Positions 33,107 through 44,841 of a stretch of 64,000 bases of DNA are shown here, one piece after another (the first letter of the stretch is position 1; each line of letters starts with the position of its first letter). Below the pieces are notes generated by a model. It ran no database searches and was not told the DNA's origin. It was given only the letters and a program-made list of their open reading frames with translations. The position numbers were made by a program, and so were the translations under genes. This DNA comes from Leuctra nigra (lineage: Eukaryota; Arthropoda; Insecta; Plecoptera; Leuctridae): NCBI GenBank assembly GCA_934045905.1, contig OW203762.1, forward strand, positions 4,588,001-4,652,000, read 5' to 3'.

Positions 33107-36100
33107 GTCTGTACATTTGACCAATAGGGCATGTTAAAGCTAGGACGTTCCCCTCCACCTTCATCTGTCCTCGCGCAGGCGACGATGATGAAGACGCGGA
33201 TTATCAGGAGGAGTTGCAGCGCGTCTCGACAAGGTCTGTACATTTGACCAATAGGGCATGTCAAAGCTAGGACGCTCCTCTCCACCTTCATCTGTCCTCG
33301 CGCAGGCGACGATAATGAAGACGCGGATTATCAGGAGGAGTTGCAGCGCGTCTCGGCAAGGTCTGTACATTTGACCAATAGGGCATGTCAAAGCTAGGAC
33401 GTTCCCCTCCACCTTCATCTGTCCTCGCGCAGGCGACGATGAAGAAGACGCGGATTATCAGGAGGAGTTGCAGCGCGTCTCGACAAGGTCTGTACATTTG
33501 ACCAATAGGGCATGTTAAAGCTAGGACGTTCCCCTCCACCTTCATCAGTCCTCGCGCAGGCGACGATGATGAAGACGCGGATTATCAGGAGGAGTTGCAG
33601 CGCGTCTCGACAAGGTCTGTACATTTGACCAATAGGGCATGTCAAAGCTAGGACGCTCCTCTCCACCTTCATCTGTCCTCGCGCAGGCGACGATAATGAA
33701 GACGCGGATTATCAGGAGGAGTTGCAGCGCGTCTCGGCAAGGTCTGTACATTTGACCAATAGGGCATGTCAAAGCTAGGACGTTCCCCTCCACCTTCATC
33801 TGTCCTCGCGCAGGCGACGATGATGAAGACGCGGATTATCAGGAGGAGTTGCAGCGCGTCTCGACAAGGTCTGTACATTTGACCAATAGGGCATGTCAAA
33901 GCTAGGACGCTCCTCTCCACCTTCATCTGTCCTCGCGCAGGCGACGATAATGAAGACGCGGATTATCAGAAGGAGTTGCAGCGCGTCTCGGCAAGGTCTG
34001 TACATTTGACCAATAGGGCATGTCAAAGCTAGGACGTTCCCCTCCACCTTCATCTGTCCTCGCGCAGGCGACGATGAAGAAGACGCGGATTATCAGGAGG
34101 AGTTGCAGCGCGTCTCGACAAGGTCTGTACATTTGACCAATAGGGCATGTCAAAGCTAGGACGCTCCACTCCACCTTCATCTGTCCTCGCGCAGGCGACG
34201 ATGATGAAGACGCGGATTATCAGGAGGAGTTGCAGCGCGTCTCGACAAGGTCTGTACATTTGACCAATAGGGCATGTCAAAGCTAGGACGTTCCCCTCCA
34301 CCTTCATCTGTCCTCGCGCAGGCGACGATGATAAAGACGCGGATTATCAGGAGGAGTTGCAGCGCGTCTCGACAAGGTCTGTACATTTGACCAATAGGGC
34401 ATGATAAAGCTAGGACGTTCTCCTCCACCTTCATCTGTCCTCGCGCGACGACGATGATGAAGACGCGGATTATCAGGAGGAGTTGCAGCGCGTCTCGACA
34501 AGGTCTGTACATTTGACCAATAGGGCATGTCAAAGCTAGGACGTTCCCCTCCACCTTCATCTGTCCTCGCGCAGGCGACGATGAAGAAGACGCGGATTAT
34601 CAGGAGGAGTTGCAGCGCGTCTCGACAAGGTCTGTACATTTGACCAATAGGGCATGTTAAAGCTAGGACGTTCCCCTCCACCTTCATCAGTCCTCGCGCA
34701 GGCGACGATGATGAAGACGCGGATTATCAGGAGGAGTTGCAGCGCGTCTCGACAAGGTCTGTACATTTGACCAATAGGGCATGTCAAAGCTAGGACGTTC
34801 CCCTCCACCTTCATCTGTCCTCGCGCAGGCGACGATGATGAAGACGCGGATTATCAGGAGGAGTTGCAGCGCGTCTCGACAAGGTCTGTACATTTGACCA
34901 ATAGGGCATGTCAAAGCTAGGACGTTCCCCTCCACCTTCATCTGTCCTCGCGCAGGTGACGATGATGAAGACGCGGATTATCAGGAGGAGTTGCAGCGCG
35001 TCTCGACAAGGTCTGTACATTTGACCAATAGGGCATGTCAAAGCTAGGACGCCCCTCCACCTTCATCTGTCCTCGCGCAGGCGACGATGATGAAGACGCG
35101 GATTATCAGGAGGAGTTGCAGCGCGTCTCGACAAGGTCTGTACATTTGACCAATAGGGCATGTCAAAGCTAGGACGCTCCCCTCCACCTTCATCTGTCCT
35201 CGCGCAGGCGACGATGATAAAGACGCGGATTATCAGGAGGAGTTGCAGCGCGTCTTTGACAAGGTCTGTACATTTGACCAATAGGGCATGTCAAAGCTAG
35301 GACGTTCCCCTCCACCTTCATCTGTCCTCGCGCAGGCGACGATGATGAAGACGCGGATTATCAGGAGGAGTTGCAGCGCGTCTCGACAAGGTCTGTACAT
35401 TTGACCAATAGGGCATGTCAAAGCTAGGACGCTCCCCTCCACCTTCATCTGTCCTCGCGCAGGCGACGATGATGAAGACGCGGATTATCAGGAGGAGTTG
35501 CAGCGCGTCTCGACAAGGTCTGTACATTTGACCAATAGGGCATGTCAAAGCTAGGACGCTCCCCTCCACCTTCATCTGTCCTCGCGCAGGCGACGATGAT
35601 GAAGACGCGGATTATCAGGAGGAGTTGCAGCGCGTCTCGACAAGGTCTGTACATTTGACCAATAGGGCATGTCAAAGCTAGGACGTTCCCCTCCACCTTC
35701 ATCTGTCCTCGCGCAGGTGACGATGATGAAGACGCGGATTATCAGGAGGAGTTGCAGCGCGATTTTGACAAGGTCTGTACATTTGACCAATAGGGCATGT
35801 CAAAGCAAGGACGTTCCCCTCCACCTTCATCTGTCCTCGCGCGACGACGATGATGAAGACGCGGATTATCAGGAGGAGTTGCAGCGCGTCTCGACAAGGT
35901 CTGTACATTTGACCAATAGGGCATGTCAAAGCCAGGACGTTCCCCTCCACCTTCATCTGTCCTCGCGCAGGCGACGATGATGAAGACGCGGATTATCAGG
36001 AGGAGTTGCAGCGCGTCTCGACAAGGTCTGTACATTTGACCAATAGGGCATGTCAAAGCTAGGACGCTCCCCTCCACCTTCATCTGTCCTCGCGCAGGCG

Positions 36101-37722
36101 ACGATGATGAAGACGCGGATTATCAGGAGGAGTTGCAGCGCGTCTTTGACAAGGTCTGTACATTTTACCAATAGGGCATGTCAAAGCTAGGACGTTCCCC
36201 TCCACCTTCATCTGTCCTCGCGCAGGCGACGATGATGAAGACGCGGATTATCAGGAGGAGTTGCAGCGCGTCTCGACAAGGTCTGTACATTTGACCAATA
36301 GGGCATGTCAAAGCTAGGACGCTCCCCTCCACCTTCATCTGTCCTCGCGCAGGCGACGATGATGAAGACGCGGATTATCAGGAGGAGTTGCAGCGCGTCT
36401 CGACAAGGTCTGTACATTTGACCAATAGGGCATGATAAAGCTAGGACGTTCTCCTCCACCTTCATCTGTCCTCGCGCAGGTGACGATGATGAAGACGCGG
36501 ATTATCAGGAGGAGTTGCAGCGCGTCTCGACAAGGTCTGTACATTTGACCAATAGGGCATGTTAAAGCTGGGACGTTCCCCTCCACCTTCATCTGTCCTC
36601 GCGCAGGCGACGATGATGAAGACGCGGATTATCAGGAGGAGTTGCAGCGCGTCTCGACAAGGTCTGTACATTTGACCAATAGGGCATGTCAAAGCTAGGA
36701 CGTTCCCCTCCACCTTCATCTGTCCTCGCGCAGGCGACGATGATGAAGACGCGGATTATCAGGAGGAGTTGCAGCGCGTCTTTGACAAGGTCTGTACATT
36801 TGACCAATAGGGCATGTCAAAGCTAGGACGTTCCCCTCCACCTTCATCTGTCCTCGCGCAGGTGACGATGATGAAGACGCGGATTATCAGGAGGAGTTGC
36901 AGCGCGTCTTTGACAAGGTCTGTATATTTGACCAATAGGGCATGTCAAAGCTAGGACGTTCCCCTCCACCTTCATCTGTCCTCGCGCAGGCGACGGTGAA
37001 GAAGACGCGGATTATCAGGAGGAGTTGCAGCGCGTCTCGACAAGGTCTGTACATTTGACCAATAGGGCATGTCAAAGCTAGGACGTTCCCCTCCACCTTC
37101 ATCTGTCCTCGCGCAGGTGACGATGATGAAGACGCGGATTATCAGGAGGAGTTGCAGCGCGTCTCGACAAGGTCTGTACATTTGACCAATAGGGCATGTC
37201 AAAGCTAGGACGTTCCCCTCCACCTTCATCTGTCCTCGCGCAGGCGACGATGATGAAGACGCGGATTATCAGGAGGAGTTGCAGCGCGTCTCGACAAGGT
37301 CTGTACATTTGACCAATAGGGCATGTCAAAGCTAGGACGTTCCCCTCCACCTTCATCAGTCCTCGCGCAGGCGACGATGATGAAGACGCGGATTATCAGG
37401 AGGAGTTGCAGCGCGTCTCGACAAGGTCTGTACATTTGACCAATAGGGCATGTCAAAGCTAGGACGTTCCCCTCCACCTTCATCTGTCCTCGCGCAGGCG
37501 ACGATGATGAAGACGCGGATTATCAGGAGGAGTTGCAGCGCGTCTCGACAAGGTCTGTACATTTGACCAATAGGGCATGTCAAAGCTAGGACGTTCCCCT
37601 CCACCTTCATCTGTCCTCGCGCAGGCGACGATGATGAAGACGCGGATTATCAGGAGGAGTTGCAGCGCGTCTCGACAAGGTCTGTACATTTGACCAATAG
37701 GGCATGTCAAAGCTAGGACAAC
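33020..37722 (+). repeat. 127-bp satellite derived from the channel exon/intron boundary, about 37 units
   Basis: Each unit contains the pyrimidine-rich CTCCCCTCCACCTTCATCTG, CTCGCGCAG, the 55-nt end of the channel exon (GCGACGATGATGAAG…GTCTCGACAAG), the donor GTCTGT and about 35 bp of intron ending CATGTCAAAGCTAGGA. The period is 127 bp, with a few units of 124-128. 127 is not a multiple of three and intron-derived stops occur in every unit, so the array is intronic and not a coding repeat. Variants (GATAATG; GATGAAGAAG; CGGCAAG; TTTGACAAG) recur in ordered blocks. Confidence 0.96.
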
Positions 37723-37974
37723 TTTAACCCATTATTTATTAAATGTGCATCAGTCTAGCATCCATGACATAATATAAAGCCAAACTAAATATAGTTTACA
37801 CTTAGGTAGGTACTAGGTACCTGGTTTTATTTGCCATTACATTCGTTAATTTTACGTACTTTTGTTACTTTTATTTTGTTACGTGAACTTCAAAACCCTT
37901 CCCATTTTATTTTATTTTTTTATAAGTTGATATAATGAATGCTGGTGTACCAATTTGTATTTATGTAATACAGA
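37723..37974. other. Intron sequence right of the satellite
   Basis: AT-rich, no gene or known repeat seen. Confidence 0.5.
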
Positions 37975-38396
37975 CCCCATAAAAACACTCCGTGTAAAAA
38001 TACCAGCCAAGTCTCTTCAACTTAAAAAAAAATAATGAAATCTTAAAATTCTGCACTGAAAAGTAGTGATATCAAAAAATTAGCCAAGTCAAAACTTTAT
38101 TTGAAAATCAAAAAATACTTGGCGCATCGTTTTTTTTAAAGGCATTTTAATATATTTTATATTTTATATTTATATATTTTATATTTATATTTTATATTTA
38201 TATTTATATTTTAATATTTTATATAATGCCATTAAAAAAAACGATGCGCCAAGTATTTTTTGATTTTCAAATAAAGTTTTGACTTGGCTAATTTTTTGAT
38301 ATCACTACTTTTCAGTGCAGAATTTTAAGATTTCATTATTTTTATTTAAGTTGAAGAGACTTGGCTGGTATTTTTACACGGAGTGTTTTTATGGGG
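37975..38396. mobile_element. Foldback element, copy 1
   Basis: Arms of about 160 bp beginning CCCCATAAAAACACTCCGTG are near-perfect inverted repeats around a short AT loop (about 38140-38240). A second copy with the same arms but a different loop is at 51064-51472. Confidence 0.88.
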
Positions 38397-38399
38397 ATA

Positions 38400-39814
38400 T
38401 CACTTCTTTTTTTAGTTTATTCTTATAACTAACGTGTGACATATCAAATGAACTATTACTTAATACTTAAAAAAAAATACCCTTTACAATTTGGTTATTC
38501 TCATAAAAAAAACAAAGGTTTCATTCCAATCGGTCAACCCAGTTCCGAGATATGGCAACACTTCGGTTTTCAAAATGGCCGCTGAATTTTCTGCACTGCC
38601 ACATAGAATTTATAACTATGAATTATGTGTATCAATTTTAGCTTTCTGAATATGTATTTATTGTATAGGAGGGGATTATAATGATTTATAAATTTGAATG
38701 ACGTCATTTCCGGCCTCATAAATAGGAAAATTCTAGTTTGACTGTTCATATTCCATAGAGATGGCATTCCGAATCGTTTGGCACTAGTTTCATATCGATA
38801 TGTCAACCAGTTTTCGAGATATTACGTTTCTTCCGGTTTCAAAATGGCTACTGAAATCACTGACCTCTTGAATTATAATTTAAACATGATTACATTTTAT
38901 TAAAAGCAGTCTCAAATAGTATATTTATTGCACCAAAATGTAAATTTGTGAGTTTTTTAAAATGTGTGACGTCATTTCCGGTTTCAGTATGGGAAACTGC
39001 AAATATTATTGATGATAATACATAAAGTTTACCGTCTAAATTGTTTAGCGCTGGTTTCTTTCAAATCTATTAAGACGTTATTGATATATGATGTCATTTC
39101 TGGTTTCAAAATGGCGGCTTCCGGTTGGTTTTATATCAAGTCAAATGAGATATCAAAAGAACATACGTTACATAAATATCAAAATAATTGGATCAAATTT
39201 GTTGCCGAAATGCCAATCGATGAATTAAATTTCTTGACGTCATTTCCGGTTTCGTTAATATAAATTTAAGTTTGTTGCTATTGATAATCCATATAGATGA
39301 CCGTCCGAATCGTTTGGCGCTATTTTCGTTCCAATCGGTCCAGCCGTTGTTGAGATATGACGTCACTTCCGGTTTCAAAATGGCGGCACAAAAAAAGTCA
39401 AGAAAAGGAGGGCAAATAAGACGCCAAAAGTGCACACGTGGTGAAAATGTGAGATCAATCGGTTTAGCCGTTTAGGCTGTGGCCTGTTTACCGGATTTGA
39501 ATTCCAGGAGACTACTACTACTACTACTACTACTAAGATTATTATTATTATGAAAACCGCCCTAAAATACTGTTTTCACGGCCCTCTAGCGTGCAAAGGG
39601 CGTAACCTATTGTTCCCAAATTTGGTATATGTTGTAGGGTGGGCCATAGCTCGAAATTAAGATATATTGCAACAATGTGAGATTTCCCAATTTTAAGATC
39701 CAGTAGGCCGAAAATGCCACTTTGATGCTTACAGTAAAAGTGGGTTTGCTCCAGCCTTTATATGAGATGTGCGCGCCGTACGACTTGGCTGGCGTGGAGC
39801 GACCGCTCCACTAG
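38400..39814 (+). mobile_element. Helitron-like family G, copy 1, within the channel intron
   Basis: The segment is built from repeats of about 130 bp, each with a TCCAATCGGTC…CCGTT…GAGATAT motif, a TGACGTCA-like string, ACTTCCGGTTTC and CAAAATGGCGGC. A (ACT)n/(TTA)n microsatellite at 39510-39550 is followed by a conserved ~270-bp tail that ends with the hairpin GTGGAGCGACCGCTCCAC and CTAG (39811-39814). The left limit is not defined. The architecture (repeats, central microsatellite, 3' hairpin plus CTAG) is that of non-autonomous Helitron-type elements; this class assignment is inference. Confidence 0.6.
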
Positions 39815-40485
39815 ATACCAAAGCATTGCCCGGTGGGTTGTGGAAATTTTGTTAAAGTTAAAAATAAAATTTTGAAGAAAATGTTTGAGAAAATTCTAAG
39901 CCGGAATTGATTTGTTGGAAATCGTCCTACGAGTCTGTCCGAATTGAAGAAAGTTAGATGAAATAAGATAACAACATTATTTTACTACCAAAAACCACTA
40001 ACTGACAACTGACACTACTTACACTACTAAATTACTGACAAAACACTAGTTCCACTGTTCCGTTTACGTTCGAAGTAGTGCTACCTGTTTCAACATTCGG
40101 CACGTTACGTTCAGTGCTTCTTCCATGGTCGCGTTGTTTTCGCCGTCGCGTCATGGTATATCCGACTCCCCCATTTGTCCAGAGGTGGTTCAGCGGTAAC
40201 CGCGCATGCGCACAACGCCGCGTCAGAAATTCGCTGCGTTGGTTATTGAAGTTGGCTCTACTTTCAGCGGCAATTCGCAGCGATTCGCGTAACGTCACGC
40301 GTTGCTGCGATGCGAGCGCTGATTGGCTGAGAGACCACCGCGACGATGAAAAAACGCATTGCGATTAAATAACGCGTTCATGGAAGACGGGCTTTAGAGC
40401 TCTCATAAGATGTAACAAATAATAAAAGAGCGGACAAACAATCAAGCTCCTGCACATGAGTGATATAATTGTGTGTTGTGCGCAG
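39815..40485. other. Intron sequence left of the second channel exon
   Basis: No gene seen. Sequence at 40108-40397 is GC-richer, with weakly inverted ends (TTCTTCCATGG / CCATGAACGCG), a possible old MITE. The intron ends in GTGTTGTGCGCAG. Confidence 0.45.
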
Positions 40486-40636
40486 ACTCTCTGGGGGCGA
40501 CGCGAAGCGAACGGCTCGCCTCAAGGAATATCTCACCGCTCTTCTGAAAGTCTCCTACACCAACTTCGACATCATGCAGGAGTTCGCAGGAGATGATTGG
40601 CTGCCTCAGTCAGGCCTGGTTGCTCTGCTGTCACAG
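40486..40636 (+). CDS. DEG/ENaC (pickpocket-like) channel, following exon
   Basis: The 151-bp exon (A + 50 codons) lies between TGTGCGCAG and GTGAGG. Its phase completes the split codon of the upstream exon (AG|A, Arg), and the reading frame LSGGDAKRTARLKEYL…YTNFDIMQEFAGDDW runs through without a stop. The LKEYL..LLKVSYTNFD segment fits the region that follows the first extracellular β-strands in insect pickpocket proteins. The in-frame join across 7.4 kb of repeats is the main evidence that both belong to one gene. The exon ends in phase 0. Confidence 0.8.
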
Positions 40637-40648
40637 GTGAGGGAGATC

Positions 40649-40776
40649 GGGGCTGCGATCGTGTAAAATGACAACTTACTTGTCCCAGTGACAAGCTTCT
40701 CATCTCAATGTTTATTCACGGCCTTCTAGAGTCTTGTCACCGTGACAAGGAAGTTGTCATTTTACACGATCGCAGC
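40649..40776. mobile_element. Short TIR MITE after the channel exon
   Basis: GGCTGCGATCGTGTAAAATG at about 40651 is inverted at about 40772; the arms are about 37 bp, with an inner GTGACAAG pair. No clear target duplication. Confidence 0.75.
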
Positions 40777-40829
40777 CTTGACTCGACAACACTTTTCAAG
40801 AACAGCGCCCGTCCAATGACAAAGTTATT

Positions 40830-41620
40830 CGGAAGTAGTAGTAATCTAGATGGGAGATACAAGATAGTCTCAACTTCAGTATCTAAGATACAAGATAAAA
40901 GATGTTTTAGAAAATGTGAAAAGATAGAAGATAAAAGAAAGTAGTTCATTTATGAAAGATACAAGATACAAGATAAAAGATACTTTAATTTTTTTTATAA
41001 ATTCATCGTAGATTATGAATGAGCAAAATTATAGAAAATCAATAGCGACTGTAAATATTATATGATTTGCCTCAACATAAAAAATTCTAAATTAAATAAT
41101 TTCTTGAACAGAATAGTAGATGTATAACCGTTGAATGGGGGCAAATAATACGAGGTTACTACGAATACGATCAATCGCCAAAAACTGTACTACCTATATG
41201 AAAATAATTTTTTACAATTTTATGATCAAATGAAACCGGAAACCGAAGTGCCTGGTTTTGAAAGTTGCTTGTTTCAGAAGTCATCTCCTGTCTTGTGTTC
41301 ACATTTATTGCTGTTGCATTCAAGTCATAAATAATGGACAGATAATATTTAGCTTCTACACAGAAATCAAAGAGGGAAAAGTAGTACGTAGTGTGACACG
41401 GTGTGACATTTTAAAAATATAAAATAATCAAATATAGGAAAAAAGTATCTTCTATCTTTTTAGAGAAAAAGATGGAAGATACTAACATAAATAGTATCTA
41501 GATGGAAGATGAAAGATAGTCACCACAAATGTATCTAGATAGAAGATAGAAGATACTATCTTCTATCTTAAGATAGTATCTAAGATACTTCCATCTAAGA
41601 TAGTGCCCATCTCTGAGTAG
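40830..41620. repeat. AGATA-rich degenerate simple repeat
   Basis: Two blocks (40850-40985 and 41445-41620) consist of AGATACAAGATA/AGATAGAAGATA variants in both orientations, separated by AT-rich sequence. The right edge (GATAGTGCCCATCTCTG) looks like a hAT-type end but no partner was found. Confidence 0.6.
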
Positions 41621-43565
41621 TGCGTATACTGCCTCATGCTGAAAAGAAGTTGCGTCCACAAATAGATATTTGCGGATGTCAGTCCTCAACACCACAAGAC
41701 CGTGAGCTAATAATCTTATGGACAGAATCCATAGACTCTGGCCACTTGCGTCGATAAATCTAGAAATTCTTTTGAGCATGTGGCTGATAAACTGGTGGGA
41801 AGGCCAGGCCGGAACGGCGACGGACCGCCGGGGGGGGGGGGGGGGGGGGGGGGGTGGGGGGGGGGGGGGAGGGTTCGGGCCGGCAGGCCCTGATTCGATG
41901 GGATGTCCGTCACGAGGTGGGAGGCCGGCCCGAGGGGACCACGAATTCAAGGACGACCCTGAAAGATCTTTTTCTGACCCTCACCACTGTTCTGTCCGGC
42001 ATGGGCAGCCTTTACACATGAGCATATGCTCGCCGGCTTATCTGCAGTGGATCATTGGCCAACACAATCCCCACCACCGCGAAAGCTATTACGAATACTC
42101 TGTGTTCTTAATATCTTTGGTAACGGAATGCGGGAGGACATGAAATGTTTTGTCCAGATTTTTCTCCACGATAACATAATTTTCAATTATCAAATAATAT
42201 AGGCGCCTATTATCTTCACAATACGAAATATTGCCCCACGGGCCACACTGGAATACATTTTGACCTTTGGTACGACCTCATACGATTATTTTACAATGTA
42301 GGTTTCGTAAGGTCGTGTGTAGTTCAAATGGGTGCTTACTCATTCATAATGATTCCTGATAATTCTGTTCGCGTGAACAGAAACACAATGAAGATCCGCG
42401 CGCGTCCCGTACCCTTAACGTGGCCTCTGAGCAGGGGCGGATTAAACAGTTTGGCGCCCCTGGCCCTAGGCTAATTTGAACTTGTCCCCCCCCCCTCCCA
42501 CCCCACAAAAAAGAAACAATTCCACCCTGTCCATTTCAACAGCCCTCAACTTGTCCCGCAGGGCCTCTTTTGGATTTTGAAGACTTATAATGAATCTTGG
42601 ACTTTAAAATGGTGCTACTTTCTCTTAAAATCATGAAACGACGCTGTAAGCACAGAAACTGCCTAAAACGGGATGTCAAACCCTCGAGAATGACGGCATT
42701 AGAAGAATACAGACACCCCGCAGGGCTTTTTTTTAGAATTCATGCACTATTTGATTGAATCTGGTACGAGGAAATGGAGCCTTTTTCTATCCAAATCGCT
42801 GTAATACCTCAAGAGTCAAGTTAGGAACACTACCTTTTGTAAGAGGGGGGGGGGGGGGGGGGGGGGATTCTCCATATTGTCACGATACATCGTGGTTTCG
42901 CAACCCGCGATCCATCCCTGCATGATTGGTTGCATAACCATCAGGGAGGACTGTGTATCTGTCAGTGCACTTTGTTCATGCCTGGTCAGCGGTATTGATA
43001 GCCGCCGAACCAAGAGGTGATAGTCGAGGAGTCGGCCAGAAGATCCAGCCAAGACAACATCGCTTGGACTCCAGGGGCGGGCCGAGGACCACGTGTCTGG
43101 TCGGACGTTGGGAGATAAGTGCCAGAACAGTTTCACCCTTGTAGCTTCACTACACTATTGTTACCTTTCTAATTATCTTGTGCCTATTAATAAAATTGCT
43201 TTCTATGTAAATGTATTTCTTCTCTAGCTACAAATCCCCCAAATTATATATTGATCCCAACGAGAGTCATTCTCGTGACAATGGTGGAAGCGCGGGCACA
43301 CCTAATCAGATCGTTCTCAAAGAATGATCTAGGTGCCGTGTTACTTGAAAATGAAAATTTTTATTTTTTGATAATTTGTTTTGCATTATTTTTTTTTATT
43401 TTTTTCACTATTCGCCAAGCCGACACGCTATTTTCAAAATTTTTGAGAGCATTGTTTTCTTCAATTTTGCCCTATATTTTAGGACCGTTCATAATTTGTT
43501 TTGAACTACGGCACTATAAGAAATCTCTGTCTGTCCCACCCAATCGATTCATGAACATCTGAATC
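41621..43565. other. No recognised gene; G-runs
   Basis: Sequence with long homopolymer G tracts at 41830-41869 and 42844-42866. CAGGGGCGGATTAAACAG at 42434 looks like a single hAT terminus. Open frames of 100-150 codons here pass through the G tracts and are not credible genes. Confidence 0.5.
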
Positions 43566-43584
43566 CCCCCCCCCCCCCCCCCCG

Positions 43585-43625
<41 letters not shown>
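43566..43625. repeat. Poly(C) tract of about 60 nt
   Basis: An almost pure C run with a single G at about 43584. A second C run of about 26 nt is at 44347-44372. Confidence 0.95.
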
Positions 43626-44499
43626 TAGCAATCGCAATTTAGTCGATTGTAGGTTATAGATTATGTAGATACTTTTAGCTACATTACTGTTTCATGTTCC
43701 ACCACTGGTTTCGAATAAGGCATTTTGATTTACTTAATTGTCGATATTTTAAGTGTGCATTCCCACACAGATTTTTTGATATTGGCATTTCAACATTTCC
43801 GATGTTGAAGGGGTTTCCTGGATTTTCATTTTTGTCACACATATTTTGTTGTTGTGTTGCTCGTGTTGTGGTATGCTGCATGGTGCGCTCCACACGCAAG
43901 CTGGTCAGGGGTGCCTGCTACCCCTGTGGGTCGGTTCATACACCTGGGAGGACTTGGAGTTGACGGTACGACGCTCGTCTCCAGTTACATGTGGCGCGAT
44001 GTGGGTGATGACGTCATGGGAACACACACTTTTCTTTAAAAATGTTTTTGGTAGTTCACTCCAGAACAAGATATGTCTTCTTAGAGCGGTTTAAAGCGCG
44101 CAAATTGCAGAGAGTGCTGTACGCTAAGCACTCGAGCTCCAAGTAAGACCCATTGCGGCCGGATTACACTATGCACACGCTTCGCTCCACATCCCCATTT
44201 GTGCTATGTAATGGCATTATTTGTGTCGTACTCGTCGAAGGGTTGTGTTGTGGGTATTGCTGAGGGTTTCGCTCCACACACAAGATGCTCCACGTCTGTT
44301 GATCTCGGGGACCGACCAGTTTTTATTTTATTTTATGTGTTACATACCCCCCCCCCCCCCCCCCCCCCCCCCAACACTCTTTACAGTCGTTAATTTGTAT
44401 TTGTATTTTTTGTGCATTATGGTATTGGTATTGGTATAAGTATAAGTATGACAAAGTATTTGTATTTAATATTTATTAATGACTGTTTAGTTTGCGCGA
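43626..44499. other. No recognised gene
   Basis: Short frames only; a theme around GCTCCACACGCAAGCTG / GCTCCACACACAAGATG recurs at about 43895 and 44270. Confidence 0.45.
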
Positions 44500-44841
44500 A
44501 ATGTCGGAATAGTTCCAAAATTTAAATCACGGTGCTGCAGTGATATATTTTATCACTTTCGATGATAAAGATTCATCGATGATTCGATGCAGAGACAATG
44601 CTACTCTTCCAACGTGGATTCAAATCAATCATCATCTACGAGATCATCAAACAGAAAGTATTTTCCGTCGAGCAAGTATGGCTCTTTTACGTCAGAAGAT
44701 AATTGGGAACTAGGAGAACATTGGATACGATTGGTAAGCAGTTGTACAATACACACCTTCACCTAAGTGGTGTACTGTCTCAAGTAATATGGAATAAACT
44801 AGATCAGCTGGCAGCTGAGAGAGCAGAATATGAATTCTCAG

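Noticed and set aside
33034..37710. Dozens of 70-127-codon minus-strand frames at 127-bp steps
   Set aside because: They are antisense readings of the exon-derived satellite; the plus strand of the first unit is the true exon.
33020..37722. CRISPR-like regular array
   Set aside because: The whole 127-bp unit is repeated without unique spacers, and the genome is eukaryotic.
40108..40397. Possible MITE with TTCTTCCATGG / CCATGAACGCG ends
   Set aside because: The inverted similarity is weak and interrupted, and no target duplication is visible.
41498..42143. Frames of 140-150 codons across the poly-G tract
   Set aside because: Poly-Gly/Pro runs come from the homopolymer; flanking peptide shows no family.
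42434..42470. CAGGGGCGGATTAAACAG hAT-like terminus
   Set aside because: Only one end was seen; no inverted partner or 8-bp duplication could be located.
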